Below, piece by piece: positions 1-7,337 of a stretch of 22,601 nt of DNA. Where the stretch lies: positions 1-22,601 of the forward strand of contig QIEB01000259.1 in NCBI GenBank assembly GCA_003229495.1, written 5' to 3'. Both the position numbers and the translations under genes were made by a program. A model generated the notes under the pieces. It saw nothing but the letters and a program-made list of their open reading frames with translations. It was not told the origin of the DNA and did not search any database. How positions within the stretch are numbered: the stretch's first letter is position 1; each line of letters begins with the position of its first letter. Origin of the DNA: Flammeovirgaceae bacterium. Lineage in GTDB: Bacteria > Bacteroidota > Bacteroidia > Cytophagales > Cyclobacteriaceae.

Positions 1-101
1 TGCAAACTATTCAACAATTGGCCGATTCTATTGGAACCATCCCTTACGAGCTTTTGACTAATTTAAGTGAACGGGTAAAAAGAGTCTATTATTTGGAGTG
101 A
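1..101 (+). CDS. alr: Alanine racemase, C-terminal end (partial)
   Basis: Only the last 32 codons are in the window; the gene enters from the left in frame 3 and stops at TGA 99-101. The visible tail contains GTIPYELLTNLSERVKRVYY, which matches the conserved C-terminus of alanine racemases (a GT.PYE motif, then R.KRVY). The family is a PLP enzyme of the cytoplasm that interconverts L- and D-alanine for peptidoglycan. In Bacteroidota the same ending also occurs in MurF-Alr fusions, and the window cannot tell which form this is. The stop codon is followed within 17 bp by a heptamer repeat array. Confidence 0.72.
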   Translation, partial: QTIQQLADSIGTIPYELLTNLSERVKRVYYLE

Positions 102-117
102 ATTGAAAATTACCAGA

Positions 118-210
118 GACGAAGGACGAGGGGACGAGGGACGAAGGGACAAGGGTGTTAGGGGGCGAGGGACGAGGGTGCTAGGGTGTTAGGGGGAGAG
201 GGGGTGAGGA
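118..210 (+). repeat. GGACGAG heptamer tandem array, copy 1
   Basis: A purine-rich array with period 7: GACGAAG, GACGAGG and related units alternate with spacer heptamers GTGTTAG and GTGCTAG, and some junctions carry one extra G. It begins 16 bp after the alr stop and decays toward GGGGAGAG/GGGGTGAG. The same unit, with similar GTTGTAG spacers, recurs about 21 kb away at 21211-21352 in the same orientation, so this is a dispersed repeat family rather than a local slip. It has no convincing coding capacity. Function unknown. Confidence 0.85.
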
Positions 211-287
211 ACAATCGAATACCGAACGCCGATTAACGATTTGGGGAATGATCAAGGCCATGCAAGGTTTACCTGGGTTGTCTTATT

Positions 288-335
288 CCATTCAGTCAAT
301 CAGTCCTTCACTCATTCAATCATTCAATCATTGTC
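288..335 (+). repeat. ATTCAATC octamer tandem repeat
   Basis: Five or more imperfect 8-bp units in a row: ATTCAGTC, AATCAGTC, CTTCACTC, ATTCAATC, ATTCAATC, then a partial ATTG. The repeat lies just upstream of the -7 element proposed at 351-358. The unit differs from the heptamer array 80 bp to the left and from the GARCARTA octamer after rimK. Confidence 0.75.
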
Positions 336-358
336 GTCATCTGGACAAATTATTTTTG
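331..358 (+). promoter_or_regulatory. Putative Bacteroidota promoter for the outer membrane protein gene
   Basis: TATTTTTG at 351-358 is a full match to the Bacteroidota -7 element TAnnTTTG. An ATTG lies 17 bp upstream (330-333), a little closer than the usual 19-21 bp to a -33 TTTG. The expected start site near 365 would give a leader of about 37 nt to the TTG start at 402. Inferred from consensus only. Confidence 0.4.
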
Positions 359-401
359 ACAAATTGTTGTTATCTGGAAAACGTCATTAACACAATCTCA
401 A

Positions 402-1385
402 TTGATCCATAAGCTTTTCATTCTTATTGGGCTGGTCATTCTACAATTTAGCCCGCTAGCTGTTTGGGGACAAACCTGCTGTTCCGGTGGTGTACCTCTA
501 ACAGGGAACCTGGGAATGCCCATTGCTGACAAGCATACCTGGCAGTTTGCCCTAACATATGATCTTAATATGCTAAGGACGCTTAAGGTGGGCACCGAGA
601 AACTGGATGAGCGCAACCGGCAAAGAATAACGCAATCTGTCTTATTTGAAACCGGATATACATTTTCAAAAAGATTTTCCACAGATATTTTTCTCTCTTT
701 TGTGAGCCAGGAACGGAGAATACAAAACCCTGGCCTCCCGGACCAAAATCAACGTACTGATGGTATTGGAGATGCGGTAATTCTATTTAAGTACAATGTC
801 ATCACCCATGGGCCGGTGTTATGGACTGTGGGAGCTGGCCCGAAACTACCTACTGGCGCTTCTGATCTGACCGTTAATGGCATCCTGCTAGGGGCCGATC
901 TTCAACCTGGAAGCGGTGCCTGGGACGGTATATTTTGGTCCTTTTTAGTGCACCAGCTGCAAAGTCGAAAGAGCATGAGCCTTTCTCTGGTGTCTAGTTA
1001 TCGTCAAACTGGCACCAACGAAAATTTCAGGCTAACCCAATCATACAAATTCGGTAAGGAATTTCAACTATTAGGTGGTATCTCCGACCGTATAGTATTA
1101 GGTAAATTGCTTATGGACCCCTCTTTGACTTTTCGATATAGAAAAGCCTTTATGGACGAAGCAGGAGGTTCTGAAATACCTAATACCGGTGGTGAATGGG
1201 TTTTCATCAACCCGGCTGTTGCCATGAGTATAGCTAACAAGCTAACATTCAATTTAGGTGTGGAGTTACCGCTTTACGCAAATATTACCGGCACTCAATT
1301 AACCCCTACCTACAGGGTGACCACAGGGTTATATTATCTTTTGAACAGGACCACTCTAGATATTTCGAATATCAAGAAACAATAA
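402..1385 (+). CDS. Secreted beta-barrel-like outer membrane protein, transporter-like
   Basis: 327 residues. The TTG start is chosen because it puts a good signal peptide directly at the N-terminus (residues 1-23, ending AVWG before QTCC). The mature N-terminus carries TCCSGGVPLTGNLGMP, then alternating hydrophobic/polar segments rich in Gly and aromatic residues with repeated short strands, and ends in an aromatic-rich strand (TTGLYYLL); this is how outer membrane barrels look. It resembles the Bacteroidota proteins loosely annotated as 'transporter' or porin-like. Substrate is not visible. It is probably monocistronic: a promoter precedes it and 149 bp with repeat debris separate it from the next gene. 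The paired cysteines at the mature N-terminus might bind metal or form a disulfide, which is speculation. Barrel call moderately sure, substrate unknown. Confidence 0.65.
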   Translation: MIHKLFILIGLVILQFSPLAVWGQTCCSGGVPLTGNLGMPIADKHTWQFALTYDLNMLRTLKVGTEKLDERNRQRITQSVLFETGYTFSKRFSTDIFLSFVSQERRIQNPGLPDQNQRTDGIGDAVILFKYNVITHGPVLWTVGAGPKLPTGASDLTVNGILLGADLQPGSGAWDGIFWSFLVHQLQSRKSMSLSLVSSYRQTGTNENFRLTQSYKFGKEFQLLGGISDRIVLGKLLMDPSLTFRYRKAFMDEAGGSEIPNTGGEWVFINPAVAMSIANKLTFNLGVELPLYANITGTQLTPTYRVTTGLYYLLNRTTLDISNIKKQ

Positions 1386-1388
1386 ACG

Positions 1389-1476
1389 GAGCAGGGAGCA
1401 TGGGGCACGGTTTGATGCCTTGATCATCGATATTTGGCGCTTATTTGTCTTTTTGTCATTTGGTACTTGGTGCTTA
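1389..1476 (+). repeat. Degenerate heptamer repeat debris
   Basis: After the outer membrane protein stop there are three 7-bp units (GAGCAGG, GAGCATG, GGGCACG at 1389-1409) and, further on, a second period-7 run (GTCATTT, GGTACTT, GGTGCTT at 1555-type spacing, here 1455-1475). Copies are few and worn, so the array is best read as the relic of heptamer arrays like those at 118-210 and 21211-21352, with different unit sequences. Confidence 0.45.
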
Positions 1477-1534
1477 ATTAATAGGTGACTCTGGATCATC
1501 TGCGTAATGTCGACTATCTTGCACGTCATAAGGT

Positions 1535-3346
1535 ATGACTGCAAATACAACACAAGACTGGTACCAAAACAACATCACAGGGTTCCGCTCTCATAGTGAT
1601 AAACTGCAGAGAAAATCCCATCGATTATCATTTTGGAGGGTGGTGGTATTTCTTCTTTTTATGGCCCTGATGGGTACGGGGATTTACTACCTGTCCGGGC
1701 TGGTGCTGGCAGGTGTGACCTTGATTTTTGGAGTTATCTTTGGCAGACTGATCAATATTCACAACAGGGTCAAAGCAAAAAAACTACACTTTGACCTTTT
1801 GATAGAAATAAATCAAAGCGAGCTTAAGCGGCTATCGCTGGATCTTCACTCCTTCCCTGATGGCGCCCAGTATATTGATCAAAAGCATCCGTACTGTCTT
1901 GATCTTGACCTTTTCGGATCCCATTCACTTTTTCAGTGGTTGAATCGAACGGTAACCAAAGGTGGAGAGCAGTTGCTGGCAAAAAGTCTTATGCAAAAAT
2001 CTGCTATAACTGAAATCCTTTCCCGCCAGAAGACCGTTAAAGAGCTGGCCTCATCTCCGAAATGGGGACAACAGTTCCTGGCCTGTGGATTGGCTTTCAA
2101 AGCTCACGATACGGACATTCAACCGTTTATCGATTGGGTGAATGCGAAATCTACAAATCCTAAATGGTTTAAGCCGGCACTGTTCGGGTTACCGTTCATG
2201 GCCCTGGTCCTAACAGCTGCATTTTTCGGCGGAATCTTGTCTGGGTATTTGGTATTGGCCATATTGGCCATAAATGCCCTGCTGTTAAAACGCGTACAAC
2301 CAATTGCCCAAAATACCTATGATGAAACCCATCGAAGTATAAATACTCTTAGGGCATATGAGTCCATGATTGGATGTATTGAGAATTCGGATTTTCACAG
2401 TCCTATGTTGCAGGACCTCCGCCGTCCCTTTATAGACAAAAAAGCACAGGCTTCCCAAACCATAAAGCAGTTGAAAAACATTCTGTCCCATATCGAGGTT
2501 AGACAAAATGCCTTTTACTGGGTCTTTAATGTTTACTTCTTATTAGATTTAATCTGGCTGCTTCAGGCGGAAAGTTGGAAATCGAAGCACAGTGCTCATG
2601 TTTCTCAGTGGTTTCATTCAATAAATTGCTACGAATTGTTAGTGTCGCTGGGACTAGCCGCACATAGCCAAAGAAAATTTGTGTTTCCTTCAGTAGTAGA
2701 AGAAAATTACATATTTCAGGTAAAAGCAATGGGACATCCCTTAATTCCTCAAAATGAAAGGGTTACGAACCACTTTGAATTACAAAAGAAAGGTGCAATT
2801 GTGGTGCTGACCGGGTCCAATATGTCCGGTAAAAGCACCTTCCTAAGGACTATTGGAGTAAATGGGGTACTGGCAGGAATGGGAGCTTCTGTATGTGTGG
2901 AAAGCATGCAAATGGGTGATTTTTCTCTTTTTACCTCCATGCGCACTACAGACTCCCTGGAACAACATGTTTCTTCGTTTTATGCAGAACTGGAACGTAT
3001 CAGCCAGTTGATCGAACAATTAAAACAAGGTATACCTACACTTTTTTTATTGGACGAGCTGCTAAAAGGAACCAATTCCCGGGACCGACATCTGGGTTCT
3101 TCCACTCTAATCAGGCAACTTCATCAGGGACCGGCAATCGGGATTATATCAACGCATGACCTTTCATTAGGGGAGCTGTCCCAACATCACCAGTATATAC
3201 AAAATTTCAGTTTTAATAGTGAGCTGAGAGCAGGCGAGCTCAGCTTTGACTACAAGTTGCGCCCTGGAATATGTGAAAGTTTTAACGCCACCGAACTGAT
3301 GGCCCGGATGGGAATTGATATTGAAAAAGATAGCTCTAATCTTTAA
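1535..3346 (+). CDS. Membrane-anchored MutS-like ATPase
   Basis: 603 residues, ATG start. The C-terminal third is a MutS domain V ATPase: Walker A GSNMSGKST (about 427-435), Walker B LFLLDE (503-508) followed by the MutS-type KGTNSRDR, and an H-loop STHD (539-542). The N-terminal mismatch-recognition and connector domains of true MutS (about 850 residues) are absent. Instead there are hydrophobic segments at about 34-72, 214-250 and 328-345, so the protein is probably tied to the inner membrane with the ATPase in the cytoplasm. A core similar to MutS domain III lies between them. Such proteins are common in Bacteroidota under the name MutS-like; mismatch repair by this form has not been shown and is unlikely given the missing domain I. 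Its neighbours (outer membrane protein, purK) do not suggest a role. Confidence 0.85.
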   Translation: MTANTTQDWYQNNITGFRSHSDKLQRKSHRLSFWRVVVFLLFMALMGTGIYYLSGLVLAGVTLIFGVIFGRLINIHNRVKAKKLHFDLLIEINQSELKRLSLDLHSFPDGAQYIDQKHPYCLDLDLFGSHSLFQWLNRTVTKGGEQLLAKSLMQKSAITEILSRQKTVKELASSPKWGQQFLACGLAFKAHDTDIQPFIDWVNAKSTNPKWFKPALFGLPFMALVLTAAFFGGILSGYLVLAILAINALLLKRVQPIAQNTYDETHRSINTLRAYESMIGCIENSDFHSPMLQDLRRPFIDKKAQASQTIKQLKNILSHIEVRQNAFYWVFNVYFLLDLIWLLQAESWKSKHSAHVSQWFHSINCYELLVSLGLAAHSQRKFVFPSVVEENYIFQVKAMGHPLIPQNERVTNHFELQKKGAIVVLTGSNMSGKSTFLRTIGVNGVLAGMGASVCVESMQMGDFSLFTSMRTTDSLEQHVSSFYAELERISQLIEQLKQGIPTLFLLDELLKGTNSRDRHLGSSTLIRQLHQGPAIGIISTHDLSLGELSQHHQYIQNFSFNSELRAGELSFDYKLRPGICESFNATELMARMGIDIEKDSSNL

Positions 3347-3393
3347 CCTTTGGTGAAGATTAACTTATTTCGAATGTTATTAATCTGTACAGT

Positions 3394-4527
3394 TTGATTG
3401 ATCAACCGACAAATATTGGAATACTAGGCGGAGGGCAATTGGGCAGGATGCTTATCCAGTCTGCTATTGACTTTAATCTGGAGATTTCGATTTTAGATCC
3501 TGATCCATCTGCTCCTTGTAGTTTAATCGCCCATAGCTTTGTTCATGGTGAATTTACCGATTATCAGACGGTACTGGATTTTGGCCGGGATTGCCAGCTG
3601 GTCACCATAGAAATTGAGAACGTCAATACAGACGCACTTAAACAACTGGTTCGTGAAGGAAAAAGGGTATGGCCCCAGCCAGAAATCATTGAATTGATAC
3701 AAGACAAACGCCAACAAAAGAAGTTCTATCTGGATCATAGTATACCCACCGCTGAGTTTGTGTTAGTAGAAAATTCGGCGGAAGCCAGGAGCCATGAGCA
3801 CATGTTACCGGCATTTTTTAAACTGGGGAAAGCTGGTTATGATGGCAGGGGAGTGCAAAAAATTATAACAGGAGAAGATTTTGAGGATCTACTGACCGGA
3901 CCGGGGTTGCTGGAGAAACTGGTAGATTTTGAAAAAGAGATATCCGTTATTGTGGCGCGAAATCAGGATGGAGAAATAAGTACTTTCCCAACCGTGGAAC
4001 TGGTATTCAATCCTCAATATCACCTGGTGGAGTATTTATTTGCCCCTGCCCGAATAACCAAGCAACAGGAGCGCCAAGCTCAGGAATTGGCCCGGAAAGT
4101 CATCAAGGAGCTTAATATGGTCGGACTTTTAGCTGTTGAAATGTTTGTAGATAGATCTGGTACCATTGTAGTAAATGAAATTGCTCCGAGACCCCATAAT
4201 AGCGGCCATCATACCATTGAAGGAAACCAAACTTCCCAGTACCAACAGCTGTGGAGAGCAGTCATGAACTGGCCTTTAGGAAGTACCGCCAGTTGTGGTT
4301 CCACAGCCATGGTTAATCTGCTGGGTGAGCCAGGGTTTCAGGGGCCAGCTGTCTACCAAGGGTTGACCAGAATTTTAGCTATGGAGGGAGTACATATACA
4401 TTTGTACGGAAAAAAAATAACCAAGCCCTTCAGAAAAATGGGGCATGTCACTCTTGTTGAAACTGAGGGACAAAGCCTGGAAGAAAAGGCCCGTATTATA
4501 AAAAATCATTTAAAGATTATATCATGA
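3394..4527 (+). CDS. purK: 5-(carboxyamino)imidazole ribonucleotide synthase
   Basis: 377 residues. PurK uses ATP and bicarbonate to carboxylate AIR to N5-CAIR in purine synthesis (cytoplasm). The N-terminal preATP-grasp domain starts with GILGGGQLGRML (about 8-19); the ATP-grasp domain has KLGKAGYDGRGVQ and the PurK signature EIAPRPHNSGHH starting near residue 262, with Glu262 and Asn269 positioned as metal/substrate ligands. Length fits the family. The TTG start at 3394 is the only one close upstream of the first beta strand. The stop overlaps the purE start (ATGA at 4524-4527), so the two are translationally coupled. A 47-bp gap separates it from the MutS-like gene. Confidence 0.95.
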   Translation: MIDQPTNIGILGGGQLGRMLIQSAIDFNLEISILDPDPSAPCSLIAHSFVHGEFTDYQTVLDFGRDCQLVTIEIENVNTDALKQLVREGKRVWPQPEIIELIQDKRQQKKFYLDHSIPTAEFVLVENSAEARSHEHMLPAFFKLGKAGYDGRGVQKIITGEDFEDLLTGPGLLEKLVDFEKEISVIVARNQDGEISTFPTVELVFNPQYHLVEYLFAPARITKQQERQAQELARKVIKELNMVGLLAVEMFVDRSGTIVVNEIAPRPHNSGHHTIEGNQTSQYQQLWRAVMNWPLGSTASCGSTAMVNLLGEPGFQGPAVYQGLTRILAMEGVHIHLYGKKITKPFRKMGHVTLVETEGQSLEEKARIIKNHLKIIS

Positions 4528-5051
4528 GTAAAGCAGAAATTGGTATCATTATGGGTAGTCAATCTGATTTAAAAGTAATGCAGGAGGCAGCACAAGTACT
4601 GGAAGAACTGGGTATCCCATTTGATCTTACGGTGGTATCTGCACATCGTACACCCGAAAGGATGTTTGACTATGGATCAGGGGCCCGGGAAAAAGGCCTA
4701 AAGGTAATAATAGCAGGTGCAGGTGGCGCCGCACATTTACCGGGTATGGTAGCTGCCATTACCACCTTGCCGGTAATCGGAGTACCTATTAAGTCGCGTA
4801 ACTCAATAGACGGATGGGATTCTGTATTATCCATTTTACAAATGCCTGGAGGAGTACCTGTAGCCACTGTAGCGCTTGATGGGGCACGTAATGCGGGAAT
4901 TCTAGCAGCACAAATCCTGGGATGCCATGATAAAAAGATAGCAGGGAGTCTTGAGAAATTTAAGGAAAACCTTAAATCAAAGGTGTTGCGAGCTGCAAAA
5001 GATCTTGAGGACCATGGATATCGCGGAAAAGGTATTGGCTTTAACAGCTAA
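4524..5051 (+). CDS. purE: N5-carboxyaminoimidazole ribonucleotide mutase, class I
   Basis: 175 residues; converts N5-CAIR made by PurK into CAIR. Family motifs are all present: GSQSD (11-15), SAHRTPER (39-46, with the catalytic-type His41), AGAGGAAHLPG (64-74) and the GVP..S...G.DS.LSI.QMP.G.PVATVA block. Presence of purK next door and the class I motifs show the two-step bacterial route rather than the class II PurE that works on AIR directly. The start codon lies inside the purK stop (4-bp overlap). The C-terminal extension after about residue 160 (lysine-rich) is normal for the family. Confidence 0.96.
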   Translation: MSKAEIGIIMGSQSDLKVMQEAAQVLEELGIPFDLTVVSAHRTPERMFDYGSGAREKGLKVIIAGAGGAAHLPGMVAAITTLPVIGVPIKSRNSIDGWDSVLSILQMPGGVPVATVALDGARNAGILAAQILGCHDKKIAGSLEKFKENLKSKVLRAAKDLEDHGYRGKGIGFNS

Positions 5052-5094
5052 CTCAAATAGTCAGTTATACGTACATGATTTGTAGTTTTATATC

Positions 5095-7218
5095 TTGGAA
5101 AATCTAGTCAAGAGTAAAGCCAATTTCGGCACCGCTCCGGTATTTCTTACGGCCATATCGACCATTCTAGGAGCTATCATGTTCTTGCGATTTGGTTACG
5201 CCGTAGGCAGCCTGGGGTTTATTGGGGCGTTGATCATAATTGTGGTGGGACATTTGGTTACTATTCCTACTGCCATGGCCATTGCTGAAATTGCCACCAA
5301 TCAGAAAGTAGAAGGAGGCGGAGAGTACTATATTATTAGCCGCTCATTTGGCATTAATATTGGAGCTGCTATTGGAGTAGCCCTATACTTCTCACAAGCT
5401 GTCAGCGTAGCTTTTTATGTGATTGCCTTTGCGGAAGCTTTCTCCCCAATCACAAATTTCATTCATCAAGAATGGGGCTTCATGATAACCAGTCGCATGA
5501 TTAGCCTGCCATCGATAATTTTCCTGAGTTGGTTGATGATAACCAAAGGCGCAAATTTGGGTTTAAAGGTGTTGTACGTGGTAGTCGGCATCCTCTTTCT
5601 TTCGCTGCTGTTGTTTTTTGTAGGACATCCTGATTACCAACTAGCCGATGCTTCTGACAGTCTGTTAACCAAGTTCACGGGTAGCGATCAATTTTTTGTG
5701 GTCTTTGCTATTGTGTTTCCGGGGTTCACCGGTATGACAGCAGGCGTAGGGCTGTCCGGAGATCTTAAAGATCCCAGCAAATCTATCCCATGGGGTACAC
5801 TGGGAGCTACTGTTTTGGGTATGGTGGTCTATATTTTCATCGCTTACAAACTAGCTATATCAGCTTCCTCAGAGGATTTATTGAATGATCAATTGATCAT
5901 GTCCAAAATTTCTTTATGGGGTCCTATCATTCCCATTGGTCTGGCAGCCGCCACCATATCTTCAGCATTGGGAAGTTTCATGGTGGCCCCTCGTACACTT
6001 CAGGCACTATCAGTGGACCGCATACTGCCTTTCTCCAATATAAACCAATGGCTAGCTCTTAATCATTCTCTGCGTAAGGAGCCGGTAAATGCTACTCGTG
6101 TCACTAGTTTGATGGCCTTATTCTTTGTGTTCATTGGTGATATTAACTTTGTTGCAGAGATCATCTCCATATTCTTTATGGTAACCTATGGGGCCATTTG
6201 TACTATTTCATTTTTTCAACATTTTGCTGCTGATCCCTCCTATCGCCCAATTTTTAAATCCCGCTGGTATATCTCGCTATTGGGAGCTTTGTTGTGTTTC
6301 TATCTTATGTTCAAGATGAATACAGGATATGCGTTTGTTTCATTACTTATTATGTCCCTGATTTACTTGGTAATAACCAAACGGCGAGATTCCAAAGAGG
6401 GAATGGCCAAGATCTTTCAGGGAGTGATGTTTCAACTGATGAGACAAATTCAGGTATTTTTACAAAAATCAGACAAAGCCGAAAGCAAGCACTGGAGACC
6501 TTCAGTTATCTGTATCTCGGAGGACTTCTTCAATAGACCATCTGCATTTGAACTTATGCATTGGCTTTCACATCGCTATGGATTTGGCACCTACATTCAC
6601 CTGAAACACGGATACTTTTCCAAAGAGTCTAACCTGGAAGCTAAAATAGATCTGGAGGGGATGATCCAGGTGGCAAAGAAAAAACACAGCAAGGTATATG
6701 TGGATACCATGATCAGTCCTTCCTATACCAGTGCTATAGCCCAATCATTGCAACTTCCCAGTATCAGCGGGCAGGAGGTAAATCTGTTTCTATTTGAGTA
6801 CTCTCGTCATGAACCTACACACCTAAAAGAGATCATCGAGAATTACCCTTTGGTGAAATCAGCTGAATTTGATGCTTGTGTGCTATCGACAACAGAAAAA
6901 GGCTTTGGGCATCATAAAGAAATTCACATCTGGATCACTCCCAGGGACTTTACCAATGCTAGTTTGATGATTCTTTTGGGTTATATTATATTGGGTCATC
7001 CTGATTGGAAAAAAGCACAAATAAATATACTCGCCATCTTCCCGGAATCTGAGGTAAGTGAAGAACGCCAGAAACTCAATAAACTGATCATCTCCGGAAG
7101 GCTTCCCATTTCGGCCCACAATATTGAGGTAATTACCCACAAACAGGATGTAAGTAAGGGATATCATTCACCGAAAATCCAAAACAGCAGACCTAATTAT
7201 CGTTGGTTTCAGAAGTGA
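5095..7218 (+). CDS. SLC12-like cation-chloride cotransporter (C-terminal tail frameshifted)
   Basis: 707 residues in this frame. About 12 membrane segments (roughly 12-430) of the APC superfamily fold are followed by a cytoplasmic C-terminal domain. Motifs match the SLC12/CCC family rather than ordinary amino acid permeases: LGAIMFLRFGYAVG in TM1, GGGEYYIISRSFG, FPGFTGMTAG and LSGDLKDPSKSIP around TM6, SSALGSFMVAPRTLQAL in TM8, and a CCC-type C-terminal domain starting HWRPSVICIS. Residues placed like the vertebrate NKCC K+ site (Tyr108, Pro209, Thr212) and Na+ site (Ser289-Ser290) are kept. TTG 5095 is the only plausible start, because an in-frame TAG lies 12 bp upstream and the first membrane segment follows at once. 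The frame ends in an unrelated tail (SRPNYRWFQK); the conserved ending continues in the next frame to 7315, see that entry. Transported ions are inferred, not shown. Confidence 0.85.
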   Translation: MENLVKSKANFGTAPVFLTAISTILGAIMFLRFGYAVGSLGFIGALIIIVVGHLVTIPTAMAIAEIATNQKVEGGGEYYIISRSFGINIGAAIGVALYFSQAVSVAFYVIAFAEAFSPITNFIHQEWGFMITSRMISLPSIIFLSWLMITKGANLGLKVLYVVVGILFLSLLLFFVGHPDYQLADASDSLLTKFTGSDQFFVVFAIVFPGFTGMTAGVGLSGDLKDPSKSIPWGTLGATVLGMVVYIFIAYKLAISASSEDLLNDQLIMSKISLWGPIIPIGLAAATISSALGSFMVAPRTLQALSVDRILPFSNINQWLALNHSLRKEPVNATRVTSLMALFFVFIGDINFVAEIISIFFMVTYGAICTISFFQHFAADPSYRPIFKSRWYISLLGALLCFYLMFKMNTGYAFVSLLIMSLIYLVITKRRDSKEGMAKIFQGVMFQLMRQIQVFLQKSDKAESKHWRPSVICISEDFFNRPSAFELMHWLSHRYGFGTYIHLKHGYFSKESNLEAKIDLEGMIQVAKKKHSKVYVDTMISPSYTSAIAQSLQLPSISGQEVNLFLFEYSRHEPTHLKEIIENYPLVKSAEFDACVLSTTEKGFGHHKEIHIWITPRDFTNASLMILLGYIILGHPDWKKAQINILAIFPESEVSEERQKLNKLIISGRLPISAHNIEVITHKQDVSKGYHSPKIQNSRPNYRWFQK

Positions 7219-7315
7219 GGCTCTAAAACAATTAGGGGCTAGGGTATTTGATGACTACGACGATTTGGGAAATTTGCTATTTGTCAATGCCACCAAAAGA
7301 AAATTGATTGAATAA
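7154..7315 (+). pseudogene. Out-of-frame C-terminal tail of the SLC12-like gene
   Basis: The +1 frame relative to the gene is open from 7154 to the TAA at 7313-7315 and encodes RDIIHRKSKTADLIIVGFR, then SEALKQLGARVFDDYDDLGN and a short basic end. ADL.I.GFR followed by a DDLGN.LFVN ending is how the C-terminal domain of such transporters normally finishes, whereas the in-frame tail to 7218 looks random. One extra base in 7151-7183 (for example the AA in GTAAGTAAGG, 7156-7157) would account for it; removing it gives a protein of about 739 residues. It could be a sequencing or assembly error, a true mutation, or programmed slippage; there is no long homopolymer at the site. Confidence 0.75.
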
Positions 7316-7337
7316 TTGTTATCAAAACCAGTTCAAC

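Noticed and set aside
470..482. Lipobox at the cysteine pair of the outer membrane protein
   Set aside because: VWGQTCC reads as a signal peptidase I site; no Leu-x-x-Cys spacing.
5071..5097. TATCTTGG at 5091-5098 as a -7 element for the SLC12-like gene
   Set aside because: It overlaps the only usable start codon, so a start site after it would remove the codon.
7308..7337. Upstream TTG start for the coiled-coil protein
   Set aside because: Would put ten polar residues before the signal peptide and overlap the repaired transporter tail; ATG 7338 is better.
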